From RYN-230 sp963814645 (GTDB taxonomy: Bacteria > Actinomycetota > Actinomycetes > Streptosporangiales > Streptosporangiaceae), in contig CAWFDX010000009.1 of NCBI GenBank assembly GCA_963814645.1, forward strand, positions 620,001 through 684,000: a stretch of 64,000 nt of DNA, in the 5' to 3' direction. The notes under the pieces are model-generated. The model made no database searches, was not told the DNA's origin, and was given only the letters and a program-made list of their open reading frames with translations. A program made the position numbers and the translations under genes. Of the stretch, positions 54,183 through 62,664 are shown one piece after another (the stretch's first letter is position 1; the number at the start of each line of letters is the position of its first letter).

Positions 54183-56173
54183 GAGCCGAGCAGGCCGCCA
54201 TCCCCATGCCGGACGGGGTGGACCTGGCCGCCACCCTGTACCTGCCGGACGACCCGGCTGCCCGGGTGCCCGCGCTGCTGGAGTACCTGCCGTACCGCAA
54301 GGACGACGCGATGCTGGCCCGGGACCATGACCTGTACAGCTACCTGACCGAGCGGGGCTACGCGGGGGCCCGGGTGGACATCCGCGGCACCGGGCGCAGC
54401 CGCGGCACGCTGCCCGAGGGCGAATACACCGAGACGGAGCAGCGGGACGCGGAAGCGGTCATCGCCTGGCTGGCCGGCCAGCCCTGGTGCACCGGCGCGG
54501 TGGGCATGTGGGGCATCTCCTGGGGCGGCTTCAACGCGATCCAGGTGGCGCTGCGGCAGCCGCCCGCACTCAAGGCGATCATCGCGGTGGACGCCTCGGA
54601 CGACCTGTTCCACGACGACGTGCACTACATCGACGGGCTGCCGCACCTGGACGAGTACGCGCTGATGATCGACCACCTGAACATGCTCCCGCCCGCGCCG
54701 GACTTCCCGCTGGACGAGGCGGCCCTGGCCCGGGTGGACACCGAGCCGTGGCTGATCAGCTTCCTGGGGCAGGGGCAGGACGGGCCGTTCTGGCGGCGTG
54801 GCTCGCTGCGCCCGGACTACACAAGGCTCACCGTGCCGGCGTTCCTGATCGGCGGCTGGTACGACGGCTACCGGGACTCGGTGCCCCGGATGCTGGCGCA
54901 CGCCGGCGGCCCGGTCAAGGTGCTGATCGGCCCGTGGAACCATACCTTCCCGCACGACGCGGTACCCGGGCCGGCCATCGAGTGGCGCGCGGACGCGGTG
55001 CGCTGGTGGGATCACTGGCTCAAGGACGCCGGCACCGGGATCATGGCCGAGCCACCGGTCACCGTGTTCGTCCGGCACTGGCATCCGCCAGACACCGGGC
55101 TGGCCGAGATCCCCGGCCGGTGGCGGCGGGAGGCCGCGCTGCCGCCGGAGCGGACCCGGTGGGAACGCTGGTCCTGCGGGGCGGCCGGCTCGCTGGCGCT
55201 GGACCCTCCGGAGCCGGGCACCCGGCAGCTACGCTACGTACCGTCGGCCGGGGCGGCCGCCGGGCACTGGTGGGGGGAACTCACCGACGACCAGCGTTCG
55301 GTGGACGCATGGAGCCTCACCTTCGACTCCGCACCACTGGCCGCGGACACCGAGATCCTCGGCTCGCCCCGGGTGGACATCCACGGCCGGGCCGACGCCG
55401 CCCCGCTGCACTGGTTCGCCCGGCTCTGCGACGTGGCGCCGGACGGCACCTGCACGCTGGTCACCGGGGCCGGACGGGGCAGCGCCCCGGACCCGCTACG
55501 CGACCCGGCGCCCGCGGCCGACGGCCTGCTCCCGATCGAGTTGCACGCCACGTCGTGGGTGTTCCCGGCCGGGCACCGGATCCGGCTGGCCGTCAGCAAC
55601 GCCCTGTGGCCGATGATCTGGCCGACACCGGTGCCCGCCACGGCCGAGGTCGACCTCGGGCCCGGGCTGACCGCCATCCTGCTGCCGGTCGTCCCAGCGG
55701 CCGCCGACCCGGCCGCAGCGCTACCCGAGCCCCAGTTCCCGGCACCCCAGTTCCCGGCACCCCAGTTCCCGGCACCCCAGTTCCCGGTGCCCGGCCCGGC
55801 CCGCTACCCGGACGGAGTCCGGTACTGGGGCGAGATCCTGCCGGTCCGCTGGACGACCGAACGGGACGAGGACGGCACGGCCGCGGTGTCCTGGCGGGGC
55901 ACGTCAGGCACGGACTTCCCGTGGGGCCGCGTGGTCGACGAGGAGTACCTGCGCTACGAGGTCAATGACGCACGCCCGGCGAACGCCCGGGCCCACGGCA
56001 CGGCACGGACCGAGATCCACCTGCCGGGACGGCTGCTGGTCGCCTCGTCCACCCTCGACCTGGCCGGGGACGAGGCCGCGCTGCGCTACCGGTTCCGCCG
56101 GGAACTGCGCTGCAACGGGGCGCTGATCCGGGCCCGGGAGTGGACCCGCCGCTTCCCCCGCGGCCCGTGGTGA
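54179..56173 (+). CDS. CocE/NonD family hydrolase
   Basis: 664 residues. X-Pro dipeptidyl-peptidase/cocaine-esterase type: ALLEYLPYRKDDAMLARDHD, ARVDIRGTGRSRG (oxyanion region), nucleophile MWGISWGGFNAIQVAL, acid GGWYDGYRDSVPRML and GPWNHTFPHDAVPG with the catalytic His. A jelly-roll C-domain (SWVFPAGHRIRLAVSNALWP) follows. An unusual QFPAP repeat (four units at 55733-55792) is inserted in the C-domain. It hydrolyses esters or amides, possibly freeing an amine from a conjugate. Start overlaps the TetR stop. Confidence 0.87.
   Translation: MRAEQAAIPMPDGVDLAATLYLPDDPAARVPALLEYLPYRKDDAMLARDHDLYSYLTERGYAGARVDIRGTGRSRGTLPEGEYTETEQRDAEAVIAWLAGQPWCTGAVGMWGISWGGFNAIQVALRQPPALKAIIAVDASDDLFHDDVHYIDGLPHLDEYALMIDHLNMLPPAPDFPLDEAALARVDTEPWLISFLGQGQDGPFWRRGSLRPDYTRLTVPAFLIGGWYDGYRDSVPRMLAHAGGPVKVLIGPWNHTFPHDAVPGPAIEWRADAVRWWDHWLKDAGTGIMAEPPVTVFVRHWHPPDTGLAEIPGRWRREAALPPERTRWERWSCGAAGSLALDPPEPGTRQLRYVPSAGAAAGHWWGELTDDQRSVDAWSLTFDSAPLAADTEILGSPRVDIHGRADAAPLHWFARLCDVAPDGTCTLVTGAGRGSAPDPLRDPAPAADGLLPIELHATSWVFPAGHRIRLAVSNALWPMIWPTPVPATAEVDLGPGLTAILLPVVPAAADPAAALPEPQFPAPQFPAPQFPAPQFPVPGPARYPDGVRYWGEILPVRWTTERDEDGTAAVSWRGTSGTDFPWGRVVDEEYLRYEVNDARPANARAHGTARTEIHLPGRLLVASSTLDLAGDEAALRYRFRRELRCNGALIRAREWTRRFPRGPW
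55733..55792 (+). repeat. 15-bp tandem repeat (four units) coding QFPAP
   Basis: Units CAGTTCCCGGCACCC begin at 55733, 55748, 55763 and 55778; the last ends GGTGCCC. Frame is kept and encodes QFPAP-QFPAP-QFPAP-QFPVP inside the hydrolase. Near-identity suggests recent expansion by slippage. Confidence 0.9.
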
Positions 56174-56240
56174 CCGCGGCAGTCAGCGCCGAGCCCGAAC
56201 CCCCGGGGACCTCCCGGGGTCAGTTAGCAGGCACTGGCGT

Positions 56241-56594
56241 TCAGAAGAGAACGTAGAGCTTCCGGATCGTCTCGTGGATCTGCCACGTGCCAGCCCAGCC
56301 GCGGGGGAAGACGGCACTGTCTCCGGCGCCGATGTCCTGTGGCTCGCCGCCGTCCGGGGTGCACGTCATCCGGCCGGACACGATGTGGATGGCCTCGTTG
56401 GTCTCCAGCTTCCAGTAGGACGGGCCCGGGGTGCACTCCCAGACGCCCACCTCCAGGTCGCCGTCGGCCCAGGTGGTGACGCCCGAGGTGTGCATGGGCT
56501 CACCGGTAGCCTCGGCGAGCGGGCCCCAGTCCTCCAGTTCGCCATGCAGCGCGGCGGCGGACAGGAACGGGGTAACCGGCATGGTTTCGGTCAT
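56241..56594 (-). CDS. cupin protein (DUF861/Cupin_3 type)
   Basis: 117 residues, a single small beta-barrel: VGVWECTPGPSYWKLETNEA, IHIVSGRMTCTPDGGEP, IGAGDSAVFPRGWAGTWQIH. The first metal motif is partial (the His pair of the strict cupin motif is weak), as in DUF861 proteins, which occur next to amine and ureide catabolism genes. ATG 56594, 36 bases after the FAD oxidase gene on the same strand. Confidence 0.82.
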   Translation of the reverse strand: MTETMPVTPFLSAAALHGELEDWGPLAEATGEPMHTSGVTTWADGDLEVGVWECTPGPSYWKLETNEAIHIVSGRMTCTPDGGEPQDIGAGDSAVFPRGWAGTWQIHETIRKLYVLF

Positions 56595-56630
56595 GGTGCG
56601 GTCTGGTCCTCTCGGTGACGGGTCAGCGAT

Positions 56631-57857
56631 CTACGGGATGGACAGTGTGTCCGGGTAGGCCTGCTCGGGGAACGGCAGCGCGATCGGGTCGGCGGACAGC
56701 TTGCTGTGGCCGTGCTCGTCGAACCGGTCCAGGCCAAGCCCGGCTGTGTCGACCACGTCGGAGAAGCCGGTCAGCGCCAGGTCGGCCACGGTCCGGGCCA
56801 CGCCGGGGCCACACATCATGCCGTGCCCGGCGGCGGTGGCCACGAACACGCCGGGCAGCGCGCCGCCGTCCGGGCCGAGGGCCGGGCCGGCGATCGGCAG
56901 GTGATCCGGGGTGTACTCGATGGTGGCCGCCCACACCCGGCGCAGCCCCAGCCCGGCGGTCACCGGCACCAGCTGGTTCAGCCGGGACCGCATCCGGGCC
57001 AGGTAGGGCTCGTCCACCGCCTGGGCCCAGCCGGGCGGCTCCTCCGGGTTGCTCATCCCGAACAGCAGGCCACCTTCCTCGGGCCGCCAGTACAGGCCCG
57101 AGGGCAGGTCGAAGACCATCGGCACCCGGGACGGGTGCAGGTCCGGGTGCGGCTCGGTCACCGCGACCTGGTGCCGGGCGCCGCCGACCGGGATACGCAG
57201 CCCGGCCAGCCGGCCGACCTCGGCCAGCTTGGGCCCGCCAGTCAGCACCACCGAACCCGCGCTGACCGGGCCCGCGCTGGTCTGCACGCCGGTGACCCGG
57301 CCGCCCGCGCGGAGCAGCCCTTGGAACCGGACCCGCTCGCGCACGTCCACTCCGCTGCCCTCCAGCGCCACCGTGTAAGCGGTCACGTTCCGCGGCGGGG
57401 GCAGGTAGCCGTCGGCCGCGTAGAACGTGCCGCCCAGCGTCTGACCGGGGGCCAGCGTCGGGTTGCGCTCGTCCACCTCGTCCGGGCTGAGCCACTCCAC
57501 GTCGAGGCCGAGCGAGTTCTGCATGGCCATCCGCTGGTGGGCCACCGGGACCTCGGCCTCGGTAAAGCAGGGCAGCAGGTAGCCCTGGGGAGTGAACCCG
57601 GAGTCGATGCCGAGCTCATCCCGCTGCCGCAGGTAGAACCGCTGGGTCCAGTGCGCCAGCCGGACCGCCTCGGCGGTGCCGCCCTGGGCCCGGACCACGC
57701 CGGCCGCCCGGCTGCTCGCGCCCTGGCCGAGCATGCCCTTCTCGATCAGGGTGACCCGGAGGCCGTCCCGGCGCAGGAAGTAGGCGCACCAGGCGCCGAC
57801 CGTGCCACCGCCCACGACGACGACGTCCGCGGCGGGTGGCTGGCCAGTGAAGGGCAT
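56631..57857 (-). CDS. FAD-dependent amine/amino-acid oxidase (DAO family, B)
   Basis: 408 residues from ATG 57857. FAD motif DVVVVGGGTVGAWCAYFLRR, LIEKGMLGQGASSRAAGVVR, YLPPPRNVTAYTVALEGSGV, GSVVLTGGPKLAEVGRL, and TIEYTPDHLPIAGPALGPDG with GHGMMCGPGVARTVADLALT near the end. Sarcosine/dimethylglycine oxidase type. Divergent from the acyl-CoA dehydrogenase gene across a region with a copy of the shared operator motif. The cupin gene follows, so the two are probably one operon. Confidence 0.87.
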   Translation of the reverse strand: MPFTGQPPAADVVVVGGGTVGAWCAYFLRRDGLRVTLIEKGMLGQGASSRAAGVVRAQGGTAEAVRLAHWTQRFYLRQRDELGIDSGFTPQGYLLPCFTEAEVPVAHQRMAMQNSLGLDVEWLSPDEVDERNPTLAPGQTLGGTFYAADGYLPPPRNVTAYTVALEGSGVDVRERVRFQGLLRAGGRVTGVQTSAGPVSAGSVVLTGGPKLAEVGRLAGLRIPVGGARHQVAVTEPHPDLHPSRVPMVFDLPSGLYWRPEEGGLLFGMSNPEEPPGWAQAVDEPYLARMRSRLNQLVPVTAGLGLRRVWAATIEYTPDHLPIAGPALGPDGGALPGVFVATAAGHGMMCGPGVARTVADLALTGFSDVVDTAGLGLDRFDEHGHSKLSADPIALPFPEQAYPDTLSIP

Positions 57858-57881
57858 TGGCACGAGACCGATGCTGGCATA

Positions 57882-57897
57882 AACTGAACAGTCAGTC
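57882..57897. promoter_or_regulatory. operator-like half-conserved palindrome AACTGAACAGTCAGTC
   Basis: Five consecutive positions per arm fit the shared motif (ACTGA.../...TCAGT) though the centre is off. In the 104-bp region between the divergent FAD oxidase and acyl-CoA dehydrogenase genes. Weaker than the sites at 34909 and 42620. Confidence 0.45.
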
Positions 57898-57961
57898 AAG
57901 GTCGGTAAGTGTGCAGTGACGGCGCCTGGTTGTGCGCCCTGGCCAGCCAAAGGAGTGCAGC

Positions 57962-59149
57962 GTGTACGGGTTGTCGGACGAGGACCTGGCCATCCAGTCA
58001 CGGGCCCGCAGCTTCGCGGACGAACTGATCCCGTTCGAGGTCCAGGCCGAGATGGACAGCGGCGAACTGCCGCCCGACGTGACCGCCGGGCACGCCAAGC
58101 GGGCCCAGGAACTCGGCCTGCACTCCACCAACATGCCCACCGAACTCGGCGGCGGTGGGTGCAGCATGCTCCAGGTCGCGCTGGTCCAGGAGCAGATGGG
58201 CCGGGTGACGAACGCGCTCGGCTGGGTCGCCGCCACGCCACCGTCCTGGCTGCCCCCCATCGCCAGCGCGTACCAGATCGAGCAGTTCGTCCGGCCGGCC
58301 GTCGCGGGCGAGCGCGAGGAGTGCTACGCGATCACCGAGGAAGGGGCCGGCTGAGACGTGGCCGGCCTGCAGGCGACCGCCCGCCGGGTGCAAGGGGATG
58401 GGGAGGCCGGTGCGGACGAGTACGTGCTGAACGGCGTGAAGTGGCACGTGACGTCGTACAACACGGCGGACTTCGCGTTCTTCCAGGGGGTGCTGGCCGA
58501 TGGGCCGCACGCCGGGGAGCACGCCATGTTCCTGGTCGACCTGCCCAGCCCGGGGGTGACAGTGGTGCGCAACCCGGCCTACTCGCACACGATCAGCCAC
58601 CATCACCCGATCGTCGACTTCGCCGACGTCCGGGTGCCGGCCAGCCACCTGATCGGCGCCGAGGGCGACGGGATGACGTTCGCCTACGAGTGGTTCCGCT
58701 TCGAGCGGCTGATGGTGGCGGCCCGCTGTCTGGGCGCCGCCGAGCGGCTGACCAGCGAGATGACCACGTTCGCCAAGGAGCGGCAGGTGTCCGGCCGGCC
58801 GATCAGCGAGTTCGGCACGGTGGCGGCGATGCTGGCCGACAGCCTGACCGAGCTGTTCGCGGCCCGCTCGCTGGTCTACGAGACCGCGCGCGGCATCGAC
58901 CGGGGCAACGACGTCAAGATCGCCCACGCGCAGTGCTCGATGGCCAAGCTGTACGCCTCCGAGATGGCCGGCCGGGTGGCCGACCGCGCCGTACAGGTCT
59001 TCGCCGGCCGCGGCTACATGCGGGAGAACGTTGCCGAACGCTTCTACCGGGAACTGCGCGTCGAGCGGATCTGGGAAGGCACCAGCGAGGTCCAGCGGGC
59101 CATCATCGCCGCCCAGATGACCAAGCGCGGCCCGGCCGCCCTGGCCTGA
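57962..59149 (+). pseudogene. acyl-CoA dehydrogenase with in-frame TGA
   Basis: 395 residues if read through. GTG 57962 with AAAGGAG upstream; N-domain DEDLAIQSRARSFADELIPF, active-site loop CYAITEEGAG-stop-DVAGLQATARRV, middle domain EYVLNGVKWHVTSYNTADFA, and C-terminal helical domain with QVFAGRGYMRENVAERFYRE and ERIWEGTSEVQRAIIA. The TGA at 58352-58354 replaces the Ser of the conserved GSD motif that contacts FAD (one base from TCA). Downstream remains in frame. Acyl-CoA dehydrogenases oxidise acyl-CoA to enoyl-CoA. Broken unless it is a base-call error. Confidence 0.82.
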
Positions 59150-59210
59150 CCCAGGCACCAAGCGCACATCGTGTTAGCCCGGTGAACCCCGCCTGCACGC
59201 GGGTTGACTT

Positions 59211-59242
59211 CACGCGATTAGTCGTGCGAGAGTAATCGCGTG
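59211..59242 (+). promoter_or_regulatory. inverted repeat over the PadR start
   Basis: CACGCGATTA (59211-59220) and TAATCGCGTG (59233-59242) are exact complements 12 bp apart; the right arm contains the GTG start codon at 59240. A TTGACT box at 59204-59209 precedes it. This suits autorepression by the PadR protein. Confidence 0.55.
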
Positions 59243-59851
59243 TCATCAATTCGGGTGTTCATCCTTGGCACGCTCGCCCAGAGCGGGCCACTGCACGGTC
59301 ATCAGATCCGGCAGCAGGCGCAGGCGGACCACGCCGAGCTGTGGGCCGACGTCCACGTCGGATCGCTGTATGGCGCGCTGAAACGGCTGGCCAACGAGGG
59401 CCTGGTCCGGGAGGTGCGCACGGAACGAGTCGGGAACCGGCCCGAGCGGACCGTCTACGAGATCACGACGGACGGCCGGCGGGCCCTGTCCGTGCTGCGT
59501 GAGCAGGCGCTGCGCCAGCTCGACCACCACAACGATCCGTTCGATCTGGCCCTCACCCAGTCCCGGGACCTGCCCGAGGAGGTCCTCACCCAGATCGTCG
59601 AGAACCGGCTGGCCGGGCTGCGGGTGGCCGAGTCCTCGATGCGGCACCGGGCGGAGACCGCCGACATCTACCTCAACGAGTCGGAGCGGATGGTCCTGCG
59701 GCACCAGATCGAGCGGGTGGCCGCGGAGATCCGCTGGCACGAAGAGCTGATCGCGCGCATGCCCAAGATCGCCGCGGACTTCCGCGAGGGAGTGGGCGGG
59801 CCGCACTTCGGCGAGCCCGGCCACACCAGCCAGACCAGGGAGCAGACGTGA
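59240..59851 (+). CDS. PadR-family regulator
   Basis: 203 residues. Winged HTH: RVFILGTLAQSGPLHGHQIR, DVHVGSLYGALKRLANEGLV, RTVYEITTDGRRALSVLREQ; the C-terminal helical dimer domain (PADR_C, PEEVLTQIVENRLAGLRVAE, NESERMVLRHQIERVAAEIR) is full length. Start GTG 59240. It is coupled to the MFS exporter (four-base overlap), so it is probably its local repressor. Confidence 0.9.
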   Translation: MSSIRVFILGTLAQSGPLHGHQIRQQAQADHAELWADVHVGSLYGALKRLANEGLVREVRTERVGNRPERTVYEITTDGRRALSVLREQALRQLDHHNDPFDLALTQSRDLPEEVLTQIVENRLAGLRVAESSMRHRAETADIYLNESERMVLRHQIERVAAEIRWHEELIARMPKIAADFREGVGGPHFGEPGHTSQTREQT

Positions 59852-61320
59852 GCACGAGCACCGGCCCGGACCGGGCCACCAGCACCGCCAGCGATACCGC
59901 CGCGCCGGCCGGGCACGGCTGGCGGGCCGTCTCGATCGTGCTGGTCGGCGCGTTCATGGCGCTGCTCGACACCACGATCGTGAACGTCGCGCTGCCATCC
60001 ATCCGGACCGGCCTGCACGCCTCGCCGGCCAGCCTGGAATGGATTGTGGCCGGGTACGCGCTGGCCTACGGCCTGGCCCTGGTACCGGCCGGCCGGGCCG
60101 GCGACCGGTTCGGGCACAAGTGGATGTTCCTCATCGGGCTGACCGTGTTCACGCTGGCCAGTGTGGCCTGCGGAGTGTCACAGCACCCCGGCGAGATCGT
60201 CGCCGCCCGCATCGTGCAGGGCTTCGGCGCCGGCCTGTTCTATCCGGCTATCTCGGCCACCATCCAGCTGTCGTTCACCGGCCCGGCGCGGTCCAAGGCG
60301 TTCAGCATGCTGGGCGCCACCATCGGGGTGTCCACCGCGCTCGGGCCGCTGCTCGGTGGCTTGATCATCGCAGGCGCCGGGGCGGACGACGGGTGGCGCT
60401 GGGTGTTCCTGGTCAACCTGTTCATCGGCGCGGTCACCGTGCCGCTGGCCGCCTGGCTGCTGCCCCGCTCGTCGGCCCGCGCCCGCCGCGGCTTTGACCC
60501 GGTCGGGCTCGGCCTGTTCACCGCCGCGCTGTTGCTGCTGCTCATCCCGCTGGTCGAAGGCCAGCAGGTGGGCTGGCCGGCCTGGTGCTGGGCCTGCCTG
60601 GCCGCCAGCGTGCCAGCCTTGGTGCTGCTCGGCTTCTGGGAGGTGGCCAAGGACCGGCGCGGCGGCGACGCGCTGCTCAAGCCGGGCCTGCTCGGGCAGA
60701 TGTCGTTCTCGGCCGGCGCGATCTTCGCCGTGGTCTACTTCGCCGGGTTCGCCAGCGTGTTCTTCACCCTGTCCATCCTGTGGCAGGAAGGCCTCGGGCA
60801 CAGCGCGCTGATCACCGGGCTGGTCATCGCCCCGTTCTCGGTGGGCAGCCTGGTCGCCGCGGCCAACAGCGACAAGCTGTCCGCCCGGCTGGGCCGGATG
60901 GTCCTGGTCACCGGATGCATCCTGGTCATCGCCGGCCTCGGCTGTACGGTCCTGGTGGTGCACCTCACCGCACCCGCGGTTAGCGGCTGGTACCTGGTCG
61001 CCCCGCTGCTGGTGGCCGGCCTGGGCACCGGCATGACGATCGCGCCAAACCAGGACTTCGTACTGGCCACGGTGGCCCGCCGGGAGGCGGGCACGGCCAG
61101 CGGCATCCTGGGCACCGCGCAGCGGATCGGCACCGCGCTGGGCATCGCAGTGATCGGCACCGTGCTGTTCGGCAGCCTGCATGTGCACCCCGGCCCGGAC
61201 GCGGTCGCCGTGGCGTTCACCCACAGCGCCCAGCTAGCCCTGCTGGCCAACGTCGGGTTCGTCGTGCTCGCGCTACTGCTCGTGCTGGCCCTGCCGCGGC
61301 GCATCCCCGGCCACGACTGA
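59848..61320 (+). CDS. MFS drug exporter, DHA2 (14-helix) family
   Basis: 490 residues. Motif D1 FMALLDTTIVNVALPSIRTG, motif A GDRFGHKWMFLIGL, motif C-like GATIGVSTALGPLLGGLIIA; about 14 membrane helices. Proton-coupled efflux of small cationic or hydrophobic compounds is the usual job. It is co-translated with PadR. It may export a toxic substrate or intermediate of the local pathway, or be independent of it. Confidence 0.9.
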   Translation: MSTSTGPDRATSTASDTAAPAGHGWRAVSIVLVGAFMALLDTTIVNVALPSIRTGLHASPASLEWIVAGYALAYGLALVPAGRAGDRFGHKWMFLIGLTVFTLASVACGVSQHPGEIVAARIVQGFGAGLFYPAISATIQLSFTGPARSKAFSMLGATIGVSTALGPLLGGLIIAGAGADDGWRWVFLVNLFIGAVTVPLAAWLLPRSSARARRGFDPVGLGLFTAALLLLLIPLVEGQQVGWPAWCWACLAASVPALVLLGFWEVAKDRRGGDALLKPGLLGQMSFSAGAIFAVVYFAGFASVFFTLSILWQEGLGHSALITGLVIAPFSVGSLVAAANSDKLSARLGRMVLVTGCILVIAGLGCTVLVVHLTAPAVSGWYLVAPLLVAGLGTGMTIAPNQDFVLATVARREAGTASGILGTAQRIGTALGIAVIGTVLFGSLHVHPGPDAVAVAFTHSAQLALLANVGFVVLALLLVLALPRRIPGHD

Positions 61321-61341
61321 CCGGGCTGGCCCGGCCGAGGC

Positions 61342-62613
61342 CTACCGGGCCCCGGCCGGCTGCGACTGGTAGGCGCCAGGGCTGCCTGGGTTCCAGACCC
61401 GCTCGCCCAGGTAGCCGCGGGCCACCATGGTGACGAACTGGTAGACCGCGTCCTCCTCGGCGGACAGCGGCCCGGGGATGGCGCGTGGCGAGGCCAGCCC
61501 GCGCTGCACCGACTCGCAGGCGTGCCAGTCCTGCTGGTTGGTGATGTCCCAGAAGTCCACCGCATATCCCGGGTCGAAGTCCGCCGCCGCCACCGACTCC
61601 GGGGCGAACGACCAGGTGCACTCGATCCGGGTGCGGCCCGCGGCCAGCGGGGTCAGCCGGTGCGTCATCACGTAGTCCGGATGCAAGCTGAGCAGAATGT
61701 TGGGCCAGACGTTCACATAGATGACCGTCCGTAGCCCCTTCGCATCCAGATTTCGCAACGCCACTCCCCCGCTGGTGCCGTCGAGGGACATCGTGGCCAT
61801 CCCGTCGCGCAGGTCCATCCAGCCGCCGACCCAGGACCCGGGGGCGGCGTAGTTCTCACCGCTCTTCGGCGGGCTGACCTTGCACAGTTCCGGGTGAATC
61901 TGCGGGCAGTGGTAGCACTCGTGGTAGTTCTCGGTGAGTATCTTCCAGTTGGCCGCGACCTCGTAGTCGTGCTGGCCGCGGACCACCAGCCGCTCCACCT
62001 CGTATCCGGCGATCAGTTCGTCCAGCGTGCCGAGGGAGTCGGCCAGCGGCCCGGCCTGGCCAGAGGCGTCCACAAACACCAGCCCGTGCCATTCCTGCAC
62101 CGGCAGTTCGACGAGTCCCCACTGGCTGGCGTCGAAGCCCGGCTTGTTCTTGAAGCCGGCCGCCGCACGCAGGTTCCCGGACAGCCCGTAGGTCCACGAG
62201 TGGTACGGGCAGATGATCACTTTCTGCTGGCTGGCCGCGCCGCAGGGCAGCAGTTCGTGGCCGCGGTGCCGGCAGAAGTTCGCGAACCCGCGGAGCACTC
62301 CGTCGTCACCGCGGACGATCAGCACACTGCCCGGACCGATCCGCTCGGCGCGCATGTCGCCGGGCTCCGGGGTCTGCGCGCTGCGCCCCACGCACATCCA
62401 GCCGCCACCGAAGAAGTGCCGCTGCTCCCAGGCGAACACGTCCTCGTTCACGTACGCGGCCGGGGGCAGCATCCTGCTCTGGCCGAACGGGCGGAGCGCC
62501 TCGCGGACCCCGGCCAGATCCAGCGGAGCCGGTGGGTATCCGGGACGCGTGGCCGCCGGGGCGGTAGACGTGGTGGTCGTGGGCGCGCTAGTGCGAAGAT
62601 CTTGACTGACCAT
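61342..62613 (-). CDS. Rieske non-haem iron oxygenase alpha subunit (B)
   Basis: 423 residues. Rieske ligands in FCRHRGHELLPCG and CPYHSWTYGLSGNL; mononuclear iron site in NYHECYHCPQIHPELCKVSP. The two Rieske proteins of this window are clearly related, but B is longer at the N-terminus (Thr/Ala-rich). Both resemble the oxygenases that remove methyl groups from, or cleave, quaternary amines. ATG 62613 lies inside a palindrome (62601-62622), so repression by blocking initiation is likely. The MFS stop is 21 bp away, converging. Confidence 0.9.
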   Translation of the reverse strand: MVSQDLRTSAPTTTTSTAPAATRPGYPPAPLDLAGVREALRPFGQSRMLPPAAYVNEDVFAWEQRHFFGGGWMCVGRSAQTPEPGDMRAERIGPGSVLIVRGDDGVLRGFANFCRHRGHELLPCGAASQQKVIICPYHSWTYGLSGNLRAAAGFKNKPGFDASQWGLVELPVQEWHGLVFVDASGQAGPLADSLGTLDELIAGYEVERLVVRGQHDYEVAANWKILTENYHECYHCPQIHPELCKVSPPKSGENYAAPGSWVGGWMDLRDGMATMSLDGTSGGVALRNLDAKGLRTVIYVNVWPNILLSLHPDYVMTHRLTPLAAGRTRIECTWSFAPESVAAADFDPGYAVDFWDITNQQDWHACESVQRGLASPRAIPGPLSAEEDAVYQFVTMVARGYLGERVWNPGSPGAYQSQPAGAR

Positions 62614-62622
62614 ACAGTCAAG
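62601..62622 (-). promoter_or_regulatory. operator-like palindrome over the Rieske B start
   Basis: CTTGACTG-ACCATA-CAGTCAAG: exact 8-bp arms with a six-base centre holding the ATG (minus strand). Outer arms match the shared TTGACTG/CAGTCAA consensus; the usual AA/TT centre is changed. Confidence 0.6.
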
Positions 62623-62664
62623 GATAGGCAGCCGGTTGCGGCGTGTCCAGACCGGACACCCGGG

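Noticed and set aside
56199..56220. Bidirectional terminator between the CocE and cupin genes
   Set aside because: Only a five-base stem (ACCCC/GGGGT) with a competing inner fold; too weak to call.
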